Source: Hormoscilla sp. GM7CHS1pb
Lineage (GTDB): Bacteria; Cyanobacteriota; Cyanobacteriia; Cyanobacteriales; Desertifilaceae
Assembly (NCBI GenBank): GCA_014323675.1
Contig: JACONN010000003.1
Location: 620,001-684,000, forward strand
DNA length: 64,000 bases
Reading direction: 5' to 3'
Under the pieces are notes generated by a model, which was not told where the DNA came from, ran no database searches, and saw only the letters and a list, made by a program, of their open reading frames with translations. The translations under genes were made by a program, and so were the position numbers. Shown here piece after piece: positions 27,623-36,249 of the stretch. Position 1 is the first letter of the stretch. Each line of letters opens with the position of its first letter.

Positions 27623-27647
27623 GATCGCGCAGCGTGGCGCCAGCCAT
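27623..27647 (-). repeat. 26-bp repeat family copy
   Basis: GATCGCGCAGCG then TGGCGCCAGCCAT, in intergenic DNA between the antitoxin remnants and larE. Confidence 0.9.
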
Positions 27648-27756
27648 AGAACGGCAAAACAAAACCAAAAGTCTTTTCTAATGACGATAAAGGGATGGAA
27701 GCCACCAGTACCGCTGCGCGGAATTCAAAATTCTTTCTTCAAAATTCAAAATTCTT

Positions 27757-27780
27757 ATGGCTGGCGCCACGCTGCGCGAT
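27757..27780 (+). repeat. 26-bp repeat family copy
   Basis: ATGGCTGGCGCCACGC then TGCGCGAT, directly upstream of an IS110 fragment. Confidence 0.9.
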
Positions 27781-27797
27781 TGGAGCAAGGCTTTAAG

Positions 27798-27918
27798 CCA
27801 CTATCTGGCTGGTGGATTATTTCTGCCGCGCTGCACTAGCATCTATGGTGAAGCGTTGGCTGAATTTCTGTACAATGCTGGTTGTCATATAGCGATCGTC
27901 GTTAATCCAGTGAGGATG
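27798..27918 (+). pseudogene. IS110 transposase fragment
   Basis: Encodes SIYGEALAEFLYNAGCHIAI followed by VVNPVR, the segment of IS110 transposases that includes EATGxYGEALAEFLY and VVNPxR. Both ends are missing. It overlaps nothing essential and is cut at its 3' side by the end of larE. Confidence 0.65.
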
Positions 27919-27921
27919 CGC

Positions 27922-28824
27922 TCAGGAGAACTGCTTCGCACCAAAACCCCGAATGCGGCCCTGATCGCCCGCTTCTGTGAGGCAGTCCGTCCAGTGGCTT
28001 GGGTGCCGTCCCACTGTCTGGGTCAATACGCGATTCAACTTGCCACTGACATATCCTTCTAAGTCGAGGGTAACGTAGAGGAAGCCAAATTCTTGAAACG
28101 CTGCCACTAACTTCGGTAACTCCGTGCTGGAGACAAATTCGGTAATCTGTTCTGGTGGTAATTCTATCCTAGCCGTGTCTCCTTCGGAACGTACTCGAAT
28201 ATTTTGCCATCCCAGGGAACGCAAATATCTTTCTCCTCTACCAACCCGCTGCAATTTCTCAATAGTAATCTCTTCTCCATAGGGAAAGCGGGAACTGAGA
28301 CAGGGTTGGGCAGGTTTGTCCCACCAGGGTAAACCTAGCAGCTGGGAGATTTCTCGCACTTCCGCTTTCGCGACGCCTATTTCTGCTAAGGGCGATCGGG
28401 CCCCCCGTTCTTGGGCCGCCTGTATTCCCGGACGATAATCTCCCAAGTCATCGGCATTCACCCCATCTACCACATAAGGATAACCCCGTGCTAAGGCTAG
28501 GGGTTTGAGGGTATCGTGCAATTCACTCTTGCAAAAGTAACATCTATTGACTGGATTAGAGGTATAATTAGGATTATCCATCTCATGAGTTGCGACGATC
28601 TCATGGGCAATGCCAATTTCTGCTGCTTGCCTGCGGGCATCTGCTAACTCTTCTGGCAACAGAGATGGAGATGCTGCCGTTACTGCCAAGGCCCGATCGC
28701 CCAAAACATCGTAAGCTATTTTTGCCACCAAAGTGCTATCTACCCCACCCGAGTAAGCGATCAGGGCCTTATCCATCTGGGCAAACAAACTTTTTAATTG
28801 TTTCAGTTTTTGCTGTTTATCCAT
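27922..28824 (-). CDS. larE: LarE-type ATP-dependent sacrificial sulfur transferase
   Basis: Makes the thio groups of the nickel-pincer nucleotide cofactor used by lactate racemase-type enzymes. The PP-loop ATP site is IAYSGGVDSTLVAKIAYDVL. The cysteine region PVNRCYFCKSELHDTL and CLSSRFPYGE support LarE rather than other PP-loop enzymes. 300 residues, slightly longer than usual because of a C-terminal LTQTVGRHPS extension. GGAG precedes the ATG. larB and larC are not in the window. It is 12 bp from fraE and in the same orientation, so it may be transcribed with that operon. Confidence 0.88.
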   Translation of the reverse strand: MDKQQKLKQLKSLFAQMDKALIAYSGGVDSTLVAKIAYDVLGDRALAVTAASPSLLPEELADARRQAAEIGIAHEIVATHEMDNPNYTSNPVNRCYFCKSELHDTLKPLALARGYPYVVDGVNADDLGDYRPGIQAAQERGARSPLAEIGVAKAEVREISQLLGLPWWDKPAQPCLSSRFPYGEEITIEKLQRVGRGERYLRSLGWQNIRVRSEGDTARIELPPEQITEFVSSTELPKLVAAFQEFGFLYVTLDLEGYVSGKLNRVLTQTVGRHPSHWTDCLTEAGDQGRIRGFGAKQFS

Positions 28825-28836
28825 TCTCCATTCTCC

Positions 28837-29619
28837 TCAAAATTCTCGCCTTGAGAAAATCGCGATCGCGATCGCCAGCAGTCCGATGGTGTAAACCAAA
28901 CCATAGCCAGCATTGAGTAGCAGAGTCAGGCGATCCGGCAAAGCGGCCATGCCATAGACCGCCATATTTTTCAGGTCCAGGCGGGACAGGTCTGGGAAGA
29001 TCAAATATATGCCATCTGTCATGCGAGAGAAACTGGGATTATTCACCAACTGATTCAGCCGGACCATATCCTGAGACAAGTTTCCCATCAAATATACCCC
29101 AAAAGTGAGCAGGGTGGCCAGGAGGGGTCTTGTCAACACTCCGAACAGGATCGCTACCGCCGTAATTAATGATAATTTGATTACCAGAAACCCCCCTGCG
29201 ATCGCCAAGGCCGCCAATGGTGGGTAAGCCGTTTTACTGAGGGCACATATCCCCAGATAAAGCACCATCATCGCCGCCACCAAGACTGCCAGTGTTGCAG
29301 ATAAACCTAAGTGCTTGCCCAGGATCAACTCCCCATAGCTTATTGGTTTAGCTACTAAAATATAAACCGTGCGTTTTTCTATTTCTTTACTTATCAGTCC
29401 CGTGCCCACAAACACTGCCACCAGCGTACTCAAGACCGTCATGGCCCCTAGTCCCACATCTAAGAACATTTTATCCTCTGTTGCCGCCGCCACCTCTGGC
29501 AATATTTGCCACGACCCCACTAGCAACAACCCGAAGAACAAGATCGAGTATAGCACCCGATCGCGGAGCGCTTCGGCAAACACATTCTTCGCTATTACCA
29601 ACATTCTCCTTGGATTCAC
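28837..29619 (-). CDS. fraE: ABC-2 type permease, FraE-like
   Basis: A 260-residue inner-membrane permease with about six membrane helices (VLYSILFFGLLLVG, AMTVLSTLVAVFVGTGLI, ATLAVLVAAMMVLYLGICAL, SLITAVAILFGVL and others) and the family ISKEIEKRTVYILVAKPISY loop. The assignment to FraE rests on its place after FraD- and FraC-like genes, the Anabaena fraC-fraD-fraE order. FraE-type proteins are needed for filament integrity and cell-cell communication. Starts at GTG 29619 after AGGAGAAGG. An intergenic 26-bp repeat copy lies between it and fraD. Confidence 0.75.
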   Translation of the reverse strand: MNPRRMLVIAKNVFAEALRDRVLYSILFFGLLLVGSWQILPEVAAATEDKMFLDVGLGAMTVLSTLVAVFVGTGLISKEIEKRTVYILVAKPISYGELILGKHLGLSATLAVLVAAMMVLYLGICALSKTAYPPLAALAIAGGFLVIKLSLITAVAILFGVLTRPLLATLLTFGVYLMGNLSQDMVRLNQLVNNPSFSRMTDGIYLIFPDLSRLDLKNMAVYGMAALPDRLTLLLNAGYGLVYTIGLLAIAIAIFSRREF

Positions 29620-29740
29620 CCTACCTTCTCCTTTTATTTATTTTAAATTGCCAATTGTCAATTTTAATTCACCATTCTCCATGGCACTGGTTCAGTTTTA
29701 TTAATCAAACTGCTGAAACCCTCACAGAAACCCTCACGTT

Positions 29741-29766
29741 ATGGCTGGCGCCACGCTGCGCGATCG
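29741..29766 (+). repeat. 26-bp repeat family copy between fraE and fraD
   Basis: Full ATGGCTGGCGCCACGC... copy about 55 bp beyond the premature-looking end of fraD. Adjacent GCGCTGCGCGCACGC (29774-29788) is a related variant also seen at 59695-59715. Confidence 0.9.
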
Positions 29767-29818
29767 GTACTTGAGGATTGCGCTGCGCGCACGCTATATT
29801 CCTTACTGGGTGAGTGTT

Positions 29819-30430
29819 TCAGGCCATCCTTTTAATTATACTGAACCAGTCCCTTATCCATTCAGAAATCTCCATCCACCATTTTGGCCATTCAACTTTC
29901 ACCACAAATGAACTTTTACTGAAGTCCTGCTGCATCAGACTGGGGTCATTTTCTAACCATTCCTGGATCGTAAAGGTGAAATTTAGCCAACAGCCGAGCA
30001 CCAAATAGCTGAGAAATAGAATCACTAGCTTTTGGCGCAACTCTGGTGCCGGAATCTTAAACTTGTTTTTTGACTCCATAAACTCCGGTATAGCTGCGAT
30101 CGTTGCTGCCAGAGGGGGACAGCTTATCCACACCCTGCTTGTCACTTCTCCTGGAAACAGCTTCAATAGCCATAGGCAGATTAAGATACTCATCGCCCAG
30201 CTATTTACAGAAATACCCAAAATTTTCAACGGTTTTTCCTTTATGAAAAACCCTATCACGATCGCTATAAATATCACAGACAATACTGCTAATATTTCTT
30301 TATTTATGCCCTCACTCACTAATATTAACACCATGGCAAACAGCGTTAAAACACTTAATTTTTTCCATGATGCCAATCTTTCTGGCATTATTTTTTTTGC
30401 AGTCCTAATATATTCCCAGAATTTATACAT
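29819..30430 (-). CDS. fraD: FraD-like septal protein, C-terminally short
   Basis: A 203-residue membrane protein with four to five helices (LSVLTLFAMVLILVSEG, ILAVLSVIFIAIVIGFFI, WAMSILICLWLLKLF, LVILFLSYLVLGCWLNF) followed by about 45 residues. Position after a FraC-like gene and before a FraE-like gene supports FraD, a septal-junction protein. The Anabaena protein is longer, with a coiled-coil and periplasmic C-terminal half that are missing here. The DNA after the stop is repeat sequence, so the gene may be truncated. Its start overlaps the fraC stop by eight bases, indicating coupling. Sequence similarity was judged by memory and topology only. Confidence 0.68.
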   Translation of the reverse strand: MYKFWEYIRTAKKIMPERLASWKKLSVLTLFAMVLILVSEGINKEILAVLSVIFIAIVIGFFIKEKPLKILGISVNSWAMSILICLWLLKLFPGEVTSRVWISCPPLAATIAAIPEFMESKNKFKIPAPELRQKLVILFLSYLVLGCWLNFTFTIQEWLENDPSLMQQDFSKSSFVVKVEWPKWWMEISEWIRDWFSIIKRMA

Positions 30431-30947
30431 TGCTCTGTGTTAACAATAAATTAATAACTAGCAGCAGTGAAATTGCACTATAACTAAAAGAATGTGCTTG
30501 CATAATTGTCATCCCTCTCACGCTCGCCGGATTGAAAAAGTTGGGTTTTTTGATGAAGTTCTCCTTTGATTCCGACTCATATTCAAATAATACTTCATTA
30601 CGCAAATACTCTAATATTTCCCAGCCTTTTATTTTAATAGCCAAAGTGATTAAAAATGTTAAAGATACCGCCACAAACACAAACAGTAAGAGCAAAATAT
30701 CCTTATAGTATTGATTGAACAGAATAAACTGCATCAGACTTGATTTCATCTCCGAGGGAAATGTGCCGAAAAACACAAAGAACAGATACCAACCGGCAAA
30801 CAGGGTGAGTAGATTGAGAGAGACAGCATATTCTAGACTGGTTTTACGGCTCAATTTTAGCCGTCTGTGCAGGATAAAGGATTCAATGGCGATCGCCACC
30901 AAGGTTAACAAGAGTTGAAAGACGATCGCCCGCAAAGGCAAGATCAT
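30423..30947 (-). CDS. fraC: Filament integrity protein FraC
   Basis: A 174-residue septum-located membrane protein, near the 179 residues of the Anabaena protein. Four hydrophobic segments (IVFQLLLTLVAIAIESFIL, LNLLTLFAGWYLFFVFFG, ILLLLFVFVAVSLTFLI, AISLLLVINLLLTQ) and the motif LSRKTSLEYAVSLNLLTLFA. First gene of the fraC-D-E cluster. In Anabaena these proteins support filament integrity and molecular exchange between cells; a non-heterocystous filament would still need them. Transcription probably begins within 30950-31030. Confidence 0.82.
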   Translation of the reverse strand: MILPLRAIVFQLLLTLVAIAIESFILHRRLKLSRKTSLEYAVSLNLLTLFAGWYLFFVFFGTFPSEMKSSLMQFILFNQYYKDILLLLFVFVAVSLTFLITLAIKIKGWEILEYLRNEVLFEYESESKENFIKKPNFFNPASVRGMTIMQAHSFSYSAISLLLVINLLLTQSNV

Positions 30948-31661
30948 AGCTAGGATCCCAGATGTGGTAACGATATATTATTATAGACTATGCAGGTAAG
31001 TGCGATTCGTTTAGGGTAAAGGTTTAAATGGAAGTGACGTGTCACAAACCATAGAGACGGGACCACTAGCAGGATTCCATTAGTCCTGACAACTTATAGG
31101 GCAAGGTTAACCACCGGCGGTAACACCAGAAGGAACCGGCGAAACCCAGAGATGATGTAGGTGCAAGTCCTACTCCCCAGGTGCAGGAGTGAAAGCACCA
31201 TCCTTACGGTAGCGATGGCATCAATCCGTAAAGCAGGATGGAAAGACGCTCTGGCTGGTAGCCTAGATTGGCCAACGTCGAGCAAGTGACTATGAAGAGC
31301 ATAAAGCGAAGTGTTGCAGCGTCGTCAATAGTAACCAGTGGAATAAGGCTTACACACTGGTCCCAAAAGGGAAAGGATATAGGTCGTTGGCGGCTTTATC
31401 TCCGACCAACAAGCACTGACAACAAACCCGGCGTATGGACACCTTCTAAGGTCACGACCAATCATCTATAGGAACGAAGTAAACCAGTTGATGTACTCTT
31501 AGCAAGGTCGATTGTTGAGTAGCCACCAAAGGCGCAATATCTGCAAATCATGAGCAGGTCACAACTGGGAGAGATGAAGTGGAGAAGCAAATGACTATCT
31601 GTAATGGATAGGATAGAGCTGACGCCCTTCACGGTTTCGAGAATGTAGAAACTTAGTAGCA

Positions 31662-33464
31662 GTGCATATGTCACGGAACATCACCGAAAGGAGAATGTAT
31701 GACTGGAATGCTGTCCCCTGGCGGAAGCTAGAAAAGGTAGTATTTAAGCTGCAAAAACGAATCTACAGAGCGACCCAACAAGGAAACAAGCGGTTAGTTC
31801 GCAGACTCCAGGGTTTGGTAACAAGGTCCTGGTCAGCAAAAATGATTGCTGTCAGACAGGTGACCCAGCAGAACAGGGGTAAAAAGACGGCAGGAGTGGA
31901 CGGCTTAATTGCACTAAAACCCTCCGAAAGACAACCAATGGTCAGGCAACTTCGAGTGGAGAAAGGGAAGAAAGTAAACCCAACCCGTCGGGTATGGATA
32001 CCAAAGCCCGGACGAGACGAAAAGAGGCCGCTGGGAATACCAACAATGTACGACAGAGCTCTGCAAGGAGTAGTCAAGATGGCACTAGAACCCGAATGGG
32101 AGGCAGTGTTTGAGGCAAACTCATACGGATTTAGACGCCCGAGGGGATGTCATGATGCAATTGCGGCGATATTCAACAGCATTCGATATAAACCCAAATG
32201 GGTACTGGATGCGGACATCGCCAAGTGTTTTGACAAGATAGACCACAAGGCACTACTGAGGAAACTGAATAATACATCACCAATCCGTAACATAATACGG
32301 GAATGGTTAAAGGCCGGGGTGATGGACCAAAGTGTATTCCAGCCAACAGAAGCCGGAACTCCACAGGGAGGAGTAATATCCCCAATGCTGGCTAATATCG
32401 CGCTTCACGGACTGGAAACTGCGGTCATGGGAGTAGTCCCAAAAACAATAAAAGAACAAAGTAAATTGACAGTAGTGAGATACGCGGATGATTTTGTGGT
32501 AATGCACGAAAACGAAGAGGTAATCGAGCGAGCCAAAAAAGTCGTTCAAGAATGGCTATCGGAGGTAGGACTGGAACTCAAGGCCGAAAATACACGAATA
32601 TCCCACACACTGAACGGGGAAGAACCAGGATTTGATTTCCTAGGATTCAACGTTAGACAATATAAGGTGGGGCGATACCGCAGCGGCAAAAGCACAAATG
32701 GTCAAACACTCGGATTCAAAACACTAATAAAGCCCAGCCAGAAAGCCATAGAAAGACACAAAGAAAAGCTACGGAATGTAGTGAAAAGCCATAGAGCATT
32801 ATCACAAACTACGCTAATAGCAAAACTAAACTCAGTAATACGGGGATGGTGTAACTACTACAGAGCGGTAGTCAGCAAAGAAGTGTTTGGAGAAATGGAT
32901 GTATTCCTATGGAGATTAACATGGAAATGGGCAAAGAGACGACACCCTAACAAATCAAGGACATGGGTAGCAAAGAGGTATTGGACCCCCACTCAAACTC
33001 GCCAGTGGAACTTCGCCGGCAAGCTGAGGAACGGTGAGGCGGTCACTCTTTACCAACACTCTGAAACTGAGATAGTCAGACACGTAAAGGTGAAGGGAAC
33101 GAACAGCCCCATGGACGGTAATCTTGTATACTGGAGTCTCAGATTAAGAAAAAGCCCGGGAGTAAAGCAGAGAGTTCTGAATCTGCTAAAGAGACAAAAG
33201 GGCAAATGCGCACAATGCGGACTAACATTCAAGGATGGCGACATATGGGAAGTTGACCATATCATACCAACCGTCAAGGGAGGAAAGGACAGGTACGACA
33301 ACCTACAGTTGCTACATGATTACTGCCACCACGCAAAAACAAAAGAAGATGGCAGTAATGCAGGTCGCGCCCGGAAACGGGAAATTGGAACGGAGGAGCC
33401 GGATGAGGTGAAAGTCTCACGTCCGGTTCTGAAGACGAGCCGTCCTGGTGACGGGATGGCTTAG
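31662..33464 (+). CDS. ltrA: Group II intron reverse transcriptase/maturase with HNH domain
   Basis: A 600-residue multifunctional intron protein. Reverse-transcriptase motifs include AGVDGL, RPLGIPTMYDRALQ, SYGFRRPRGCHDAI, VLDADIAKCFDKIDH, GTPQGGVISPMLANIALH and the catalytic YADDFVV. Domain X is around IRGWCNYYRAVVSKEVF. The C-terminal HNH endonuclease is CAQCGLTFKDGDIWEVDHII, YDNLQLLHDYCHH. It splices the intron RNA and copies it into DNA. The start could be GTG 31662 or ATG 31668. Oddly, the last 23 or so codons overlap ribozyme domains V and VI instead of ending in domain IV. No breaks; probably active. Confidence 0.93.
   Translation: MHMSRNITERRMYDWNAVPWRKLEKVVFKLQKRIYRATQQGNKRLVRRLQGLVTRSWSAKMIAVRQVTQQNRGKKTAGVDGLIALKPSERQPMVRQLRVEKGKKVNPTRRVWIPKPGRDEKRPLGIPTMYDRALQGVVKMALEPEWEAVFEANSYGFRRPRGCHDAIAAIFNSIRYKPKWVLDADIAKCFDKIDHKALLRKLNNTSPIRNIIREWLKAGVMDQSVFQPTEAGTPQGGVISPMLANIALHGLETAVMGVVPKTIKEQSKLTVVRYADDFVVMHENEEVIERAKKVVQEWLSEVGLELKAENTRISHTLNGEEPGFDFLGFNVRQYKVGRYRSGKSTNGQTLGFKTLIKPSQKAIERHKEKLRNVVKSHRALSQTTLIAKLNSVIRGWCNYYRAVVSKEVFGEMDVFLWRLTWKWAKRRHPNKSRTWVAKRYWTPTQTRQWNFAGKLRNGEAVTLYQHSETEIVRHVKVKGTNSPMDGNLVYWSLRLRKSPGVKQRVLNLLKRQKGKCAQCGLTFKDGDIWEVDHIIPTVKGGKDRYDNLQLLHDYCHHAKTKEDGSNAGRARKREIGTEEPDEVKVSRPVLKTSRPGDGMA
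33396..33429 (+). ncRNA. Group II intron domain V
   Basis: 34-nt catalytic hairpin: GAGCCGGA pairs with TCCGGTTC, upper stem GAGG..., GAAA-type loop. Comparison copies, one partial and one degenerate, are at 15610-15620 and 46248-46282. Confidence 0.88.
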
Positions 33465-33493
33465 TTTAATAAACTGGAAAGGCCAGGTGGTTA

Positions 33494-34626
33494 TGACCAG
33501 AAACGGGATTGGCATTCGCACGGCTGTGGTGAGAACGGACAGGTTTGCAGGTCAGATTCACGTTTATGATGGCGCAGGCAAGGGCAAGTCCCAGGCCGCC
33601 CTAGGTGTGGTATTGCGATCGATCGGTCTGGGAATCAACTCCGATGTCGAAACCCGTGTTTTATTGTTGCGGTTCCTGAAAGGACCGGGACGCACCTATG
33701 ACGAAGATGCGGCGATCGCCGCCCTGCAACAGGGGTTCCCCCATCTGATCGACCAGGTTCGCACCGGCAGATATGAGTATTTTGGTCCAGAGGAAATTAC
33801 TCGCTTCGATCGATCCGAGGCATTGCGGGGCTGGGATGTGGCCAAAGGGGCGATCGCCTCTGGTCTGTACTCGGTGATTGTCCTTGATGAAATCAATCCC
33901 GTGCTGGACCTCGGGTTACTACCGGTAGATGCGGTACTCCAGACTCTCAAGCATAAACCAGAACATACCGAAATTATCGCCACTGGCAGAGCTGCACCTC
34001 AAACTCTCTTAGATATTGCCGATCTGCACTCAGAAATGAAACCTCATTTCCATAACACGGCCCGAGAATGGGGCATTCAGGGGATTGAAATCTACACTGG
34101 CAGCGGTAAAGGTAAGTCTACCAGTGCTTTAGGTAAAGCCTTGCAAGCCATTGGCAAAGGTATCGGTCAGGATAAGTCTCACCGCGTGCTGATTTTACAA
34201 TGGCTGAAGGGGGGAACCGGCTATACTGAAGATGAAGCGATCGCCGCTTTGCGCCAGTCCTACCCCAACCTGGTGGATCATCAGCGGTGCGGTAGCGATG
34301 CCATTGTCTGGCGGGGCAAGCAACAAGAAATTGACTATGTGGAAGCAGAACGGGGTTGGGAAATTGCTCGGGCCGCCATCGCCTCGGGACTGTACAAAAC
34401 TATTATCCTGGACGAACTCAACCCTACCGTTGATTTAGAACTACTGCCCCAAGAACCCATTGTCGAGGCCCTCTTGCGCAAACCTAAGGACACCGAAATT
34501 ATTATTACAGGTCGCTGTCTCAATCCACCTGCTTATTTCGATCTGGCAGACGTTCACTCAGAAATGGTTTGCCACAAACATTATGCCGAAAAAGGCGTTG
34601 ATTTGAAGCGCGGCGTAGACTTTTAA
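33494..34626 (+). CDS. Two-domain cob(I)yrinic acid a,c-diamide adenosyltransferase (BtuR/CobA type)
   Basis: Transfers the 5'-deoxyadenosyl group of ATP to the cobalt of a corrinoid, for adenosylcobalamin synthesis or salvage. Two tandem copies of the fold (residues 15-185 and 205-377). Each has a P-loop (YDGAGKGKSQAALG; YTGSGKGKSTSALG), an RVLLLRFLKG/RVLILQWLKG strand, a VIVLDEINP/TIILDELNP Walker-B-like segment and TEIIATGR/TEIIITGR. Bacterial CobA proteins usually have one domain; the duplication is seen in cyanobacteria. I start at ATG 33494 (AGGTGG just upstream) because sequence before it is intron 3' end. The copy-1 QAA versus copy-2 STS difference may mean unequal activity. Confidence 0.88.
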
Positions 34627-34636
34627 TCGCCACCAA

Positions 34637-35038
34637 CTATTGGTCTGCTTTCACAAACTTGAGGGCCGCCGAATTCATGCAGTAGCGTTGTCCAGTTGGT
34701 CGAGGACCATCGGGAAACACGTGACCCAGGTGAGCATCACAGGCCGCACAAAGCACCTCTACTCGACGCATAAACAGACTGCGGTCCTCTTTTTCCGCTA
34801 CACGATCTTCTGCGATCGGGGCCCAGAAACTCGGCCAACCCGTGCCCGAGTCGTACTTCGTCTCGGAACTAAACAGGTCGATCCCACAACAGACACATTT
34901 GTATATTCCCTTCTGCTTGTTATCGTGGTATTCTCCGGTGAAAGCTCTTTCTGTTCCCTTCTTTCTGGTAACATGAAACTGTTCTGGTGTCAACTGCTGC
35001 TTCCACTCGGCTTCCGTTTTTTTGATTTTCTCAATCAT
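34637..35038 (-). CDS. msrB: Peptide methionine-(R)-S-oxide reductase
   Basis: A 133-residue cytoplasmic repair enzyme that reduces methionine-R-sulfoxide with thioredoxin. Zinc cysteines CVCCG and CAACD, substrate region [19 protein letters not shown] and catalytic RYCMNSAAL are all present. Convergent with the adenosyltransferase gene; the two stops are ten bases apart. Confidence 0.96.
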   Translation of the reverse strand: MIEKIKKTEAEWKQQLTPEQFHVTRKKGTERAFTGEYHDNKQKGIYKCVCCGIDLFSSETKYDSGTGWPSFWAPIAEDRVAEKEDRSLFMRRVEVLCAACDAHLGHVFPDGPRPTGQRYCMNSAALKFVKADQ

Positions 35039-35104
35039 TCTTTATCTCACATACGCTCATTCCCACATCAATTATAGACCATTGCGCTATGCCAATATTT
35101 CCGA

Positions 35105-35122
35105 GCAAAAGTGTGATGCACC
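35105..35122. repeat. Solo ISKra4-type end
   Basis: CAAAAGTGTGATGCACCC, inverse of the GGGTGCATC end repeat, just upstream of msrB. Confidence 0.5.
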
Positions 35123-35157
35123 CAGTTAATTTTCAAGTCACTTCTGCCGTTTTTATC

Positions 35158-35683
35158 TTACCAGTGGTAACGAGTGTCACCCCAAGCATCTTCTGCCGGG
35201 GATGCATCGGGAACCCCGACCTGGCGCCTTTTATGGACTCCGACTCCTCTGGAAGCTGTTTTAGTCAAGGATTGCTGCACGACATTAACCAGATTATGCC
35301 ATGACAGTTTTTTGTGGGGCAGCAATTGTTGGATCTCTTCCAGGACCGCAAGGGCCACCTGATATTCCGCTTCTTCTTTTCGTGTCAGAGGGGTCGATCG
35401 CCTGAGGGGGTCTCTTTGGACGGCGGCAAATGCTTGACGCACGGCAGTACTAATCTCATTGTTATACTTTTGCTTGCCCCGCATTTGTTGATGACGCCGA
35501 CCTTCTTGGGAAGAGGCGTACAGCGGTGGCAGACGATTTAGGGCGTAGGTTGCCACTTCTAAGCGATCGATATACTCTGCTAGCTTTGGAGGAAGCTTTC
35601 TTCATTTGCCGGTCCACTTCCTCGTTCACCAGCACCTCCATGACATTTTGGTATGTTGGGACTTGATTTTCTGTCGCTTTCAT
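35158..35683 (-). pseudogene. ComFB-family protein with one frameshift
   Basis: The two phases join as YQNVMEVLVNEEVDRQMKK, LPPKLAEYIDRLEVATYALN and RLPPLYASSQEGRRHQQMRG, the late-competence ComFB signature known in cyanobacteria, where such proteins are linked to motility, competence and cyclic-di-GMP responses. The break is one extra base in T3 35597-35599 (coding AAGAAAGCTTCC instead of AAGAAGCTTCC). The C-terminal half (LTRKEEAEYQVALAVLEEIQ) is intact. Start taken at MKATENQVPTYQ (35683). It may be a functional gene if the extra base is an error. Confidence 0.75.
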
Positions 35684-35707
35684 AATTCCATTCACCTCAC
35701 CGGTCAT

Positions 35708-36249
35708 ATTTGCTTAATGCACTAACTCAACTCCTGATATATATGCAGTTTTTCTCATTCTTATATATTTACTTAATTTCTTACATACGTCTTTAGACTA
35801 AGATTGTGCCGATGAAAACATACTCTATCGGCAAATTCTTAGTATTTATACTTATTAGTATAATATAAATGACATTAAAAAGAATTGAGTACGGAGATAA
35901 AAACCTTGATGGCAGTGGAAAACCGGATGTAAACCAGATGGCAGGCAAAAGCACAGAAGAGAGAATGGGCTCATGGCGGCTCCGTAAAGCGCATAGTCCC
36001 AACTGTAGTGTCGGGGTAGCAGCGGCACTGGAAGTGGAAGGTTGACAGGGGAGAGAACATATGATATAAAATCAGATCGTATTCCAGTGCGTGGAAAGTT
36101 GCACTCTCAGGCGATCGCATCTGCACCGTAACTTGAAATTTGCTGTCTCGGGGGAGCGCTAATCGCAATTCCCGGGAGACAGCACTGAAACTAGCCCTTC
36201 AGGGAAGATTTAAGAGCACAGAAATAGCTGAAAATAAGGAGTATAAATT
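35708..36249. other. Intergenic stretch before the RTX gene
   Basis: No gene recognised. AT-rich from 35740 to 35890. A hairpin repeat CTGTCTCGGGGGAGCGCTAA...TTCCCGGGAGACAG lies at 36144-36183, of the family at 50180-50330. Confidence 0.5.

Larger units (their letters stand above)
31034..33470 (+). mobile_element. Group II intron with its own reverse transcriptase
   Basis: Ribozyme signs: a 5' part with AACCAGTGGAATAAGGCT...CCAAAAGGGAAAGG and a GGAACGAAGTAAACC motif, and a perfect 34-nt domain V at 33396-33429 (GAGCCGGATGAGG, GAAA loop, TCTCACGTCCGGTTC). A domain VI hairpin follows (33436-33462). The proposed 5' end GTGACG at 31034 is a weak match to GTGYG; the 3' end is approximate. It lies about 25 bp upstream of the btuR start, on the same strand, so splicing could restore that leader. 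Confidence 0.82.
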
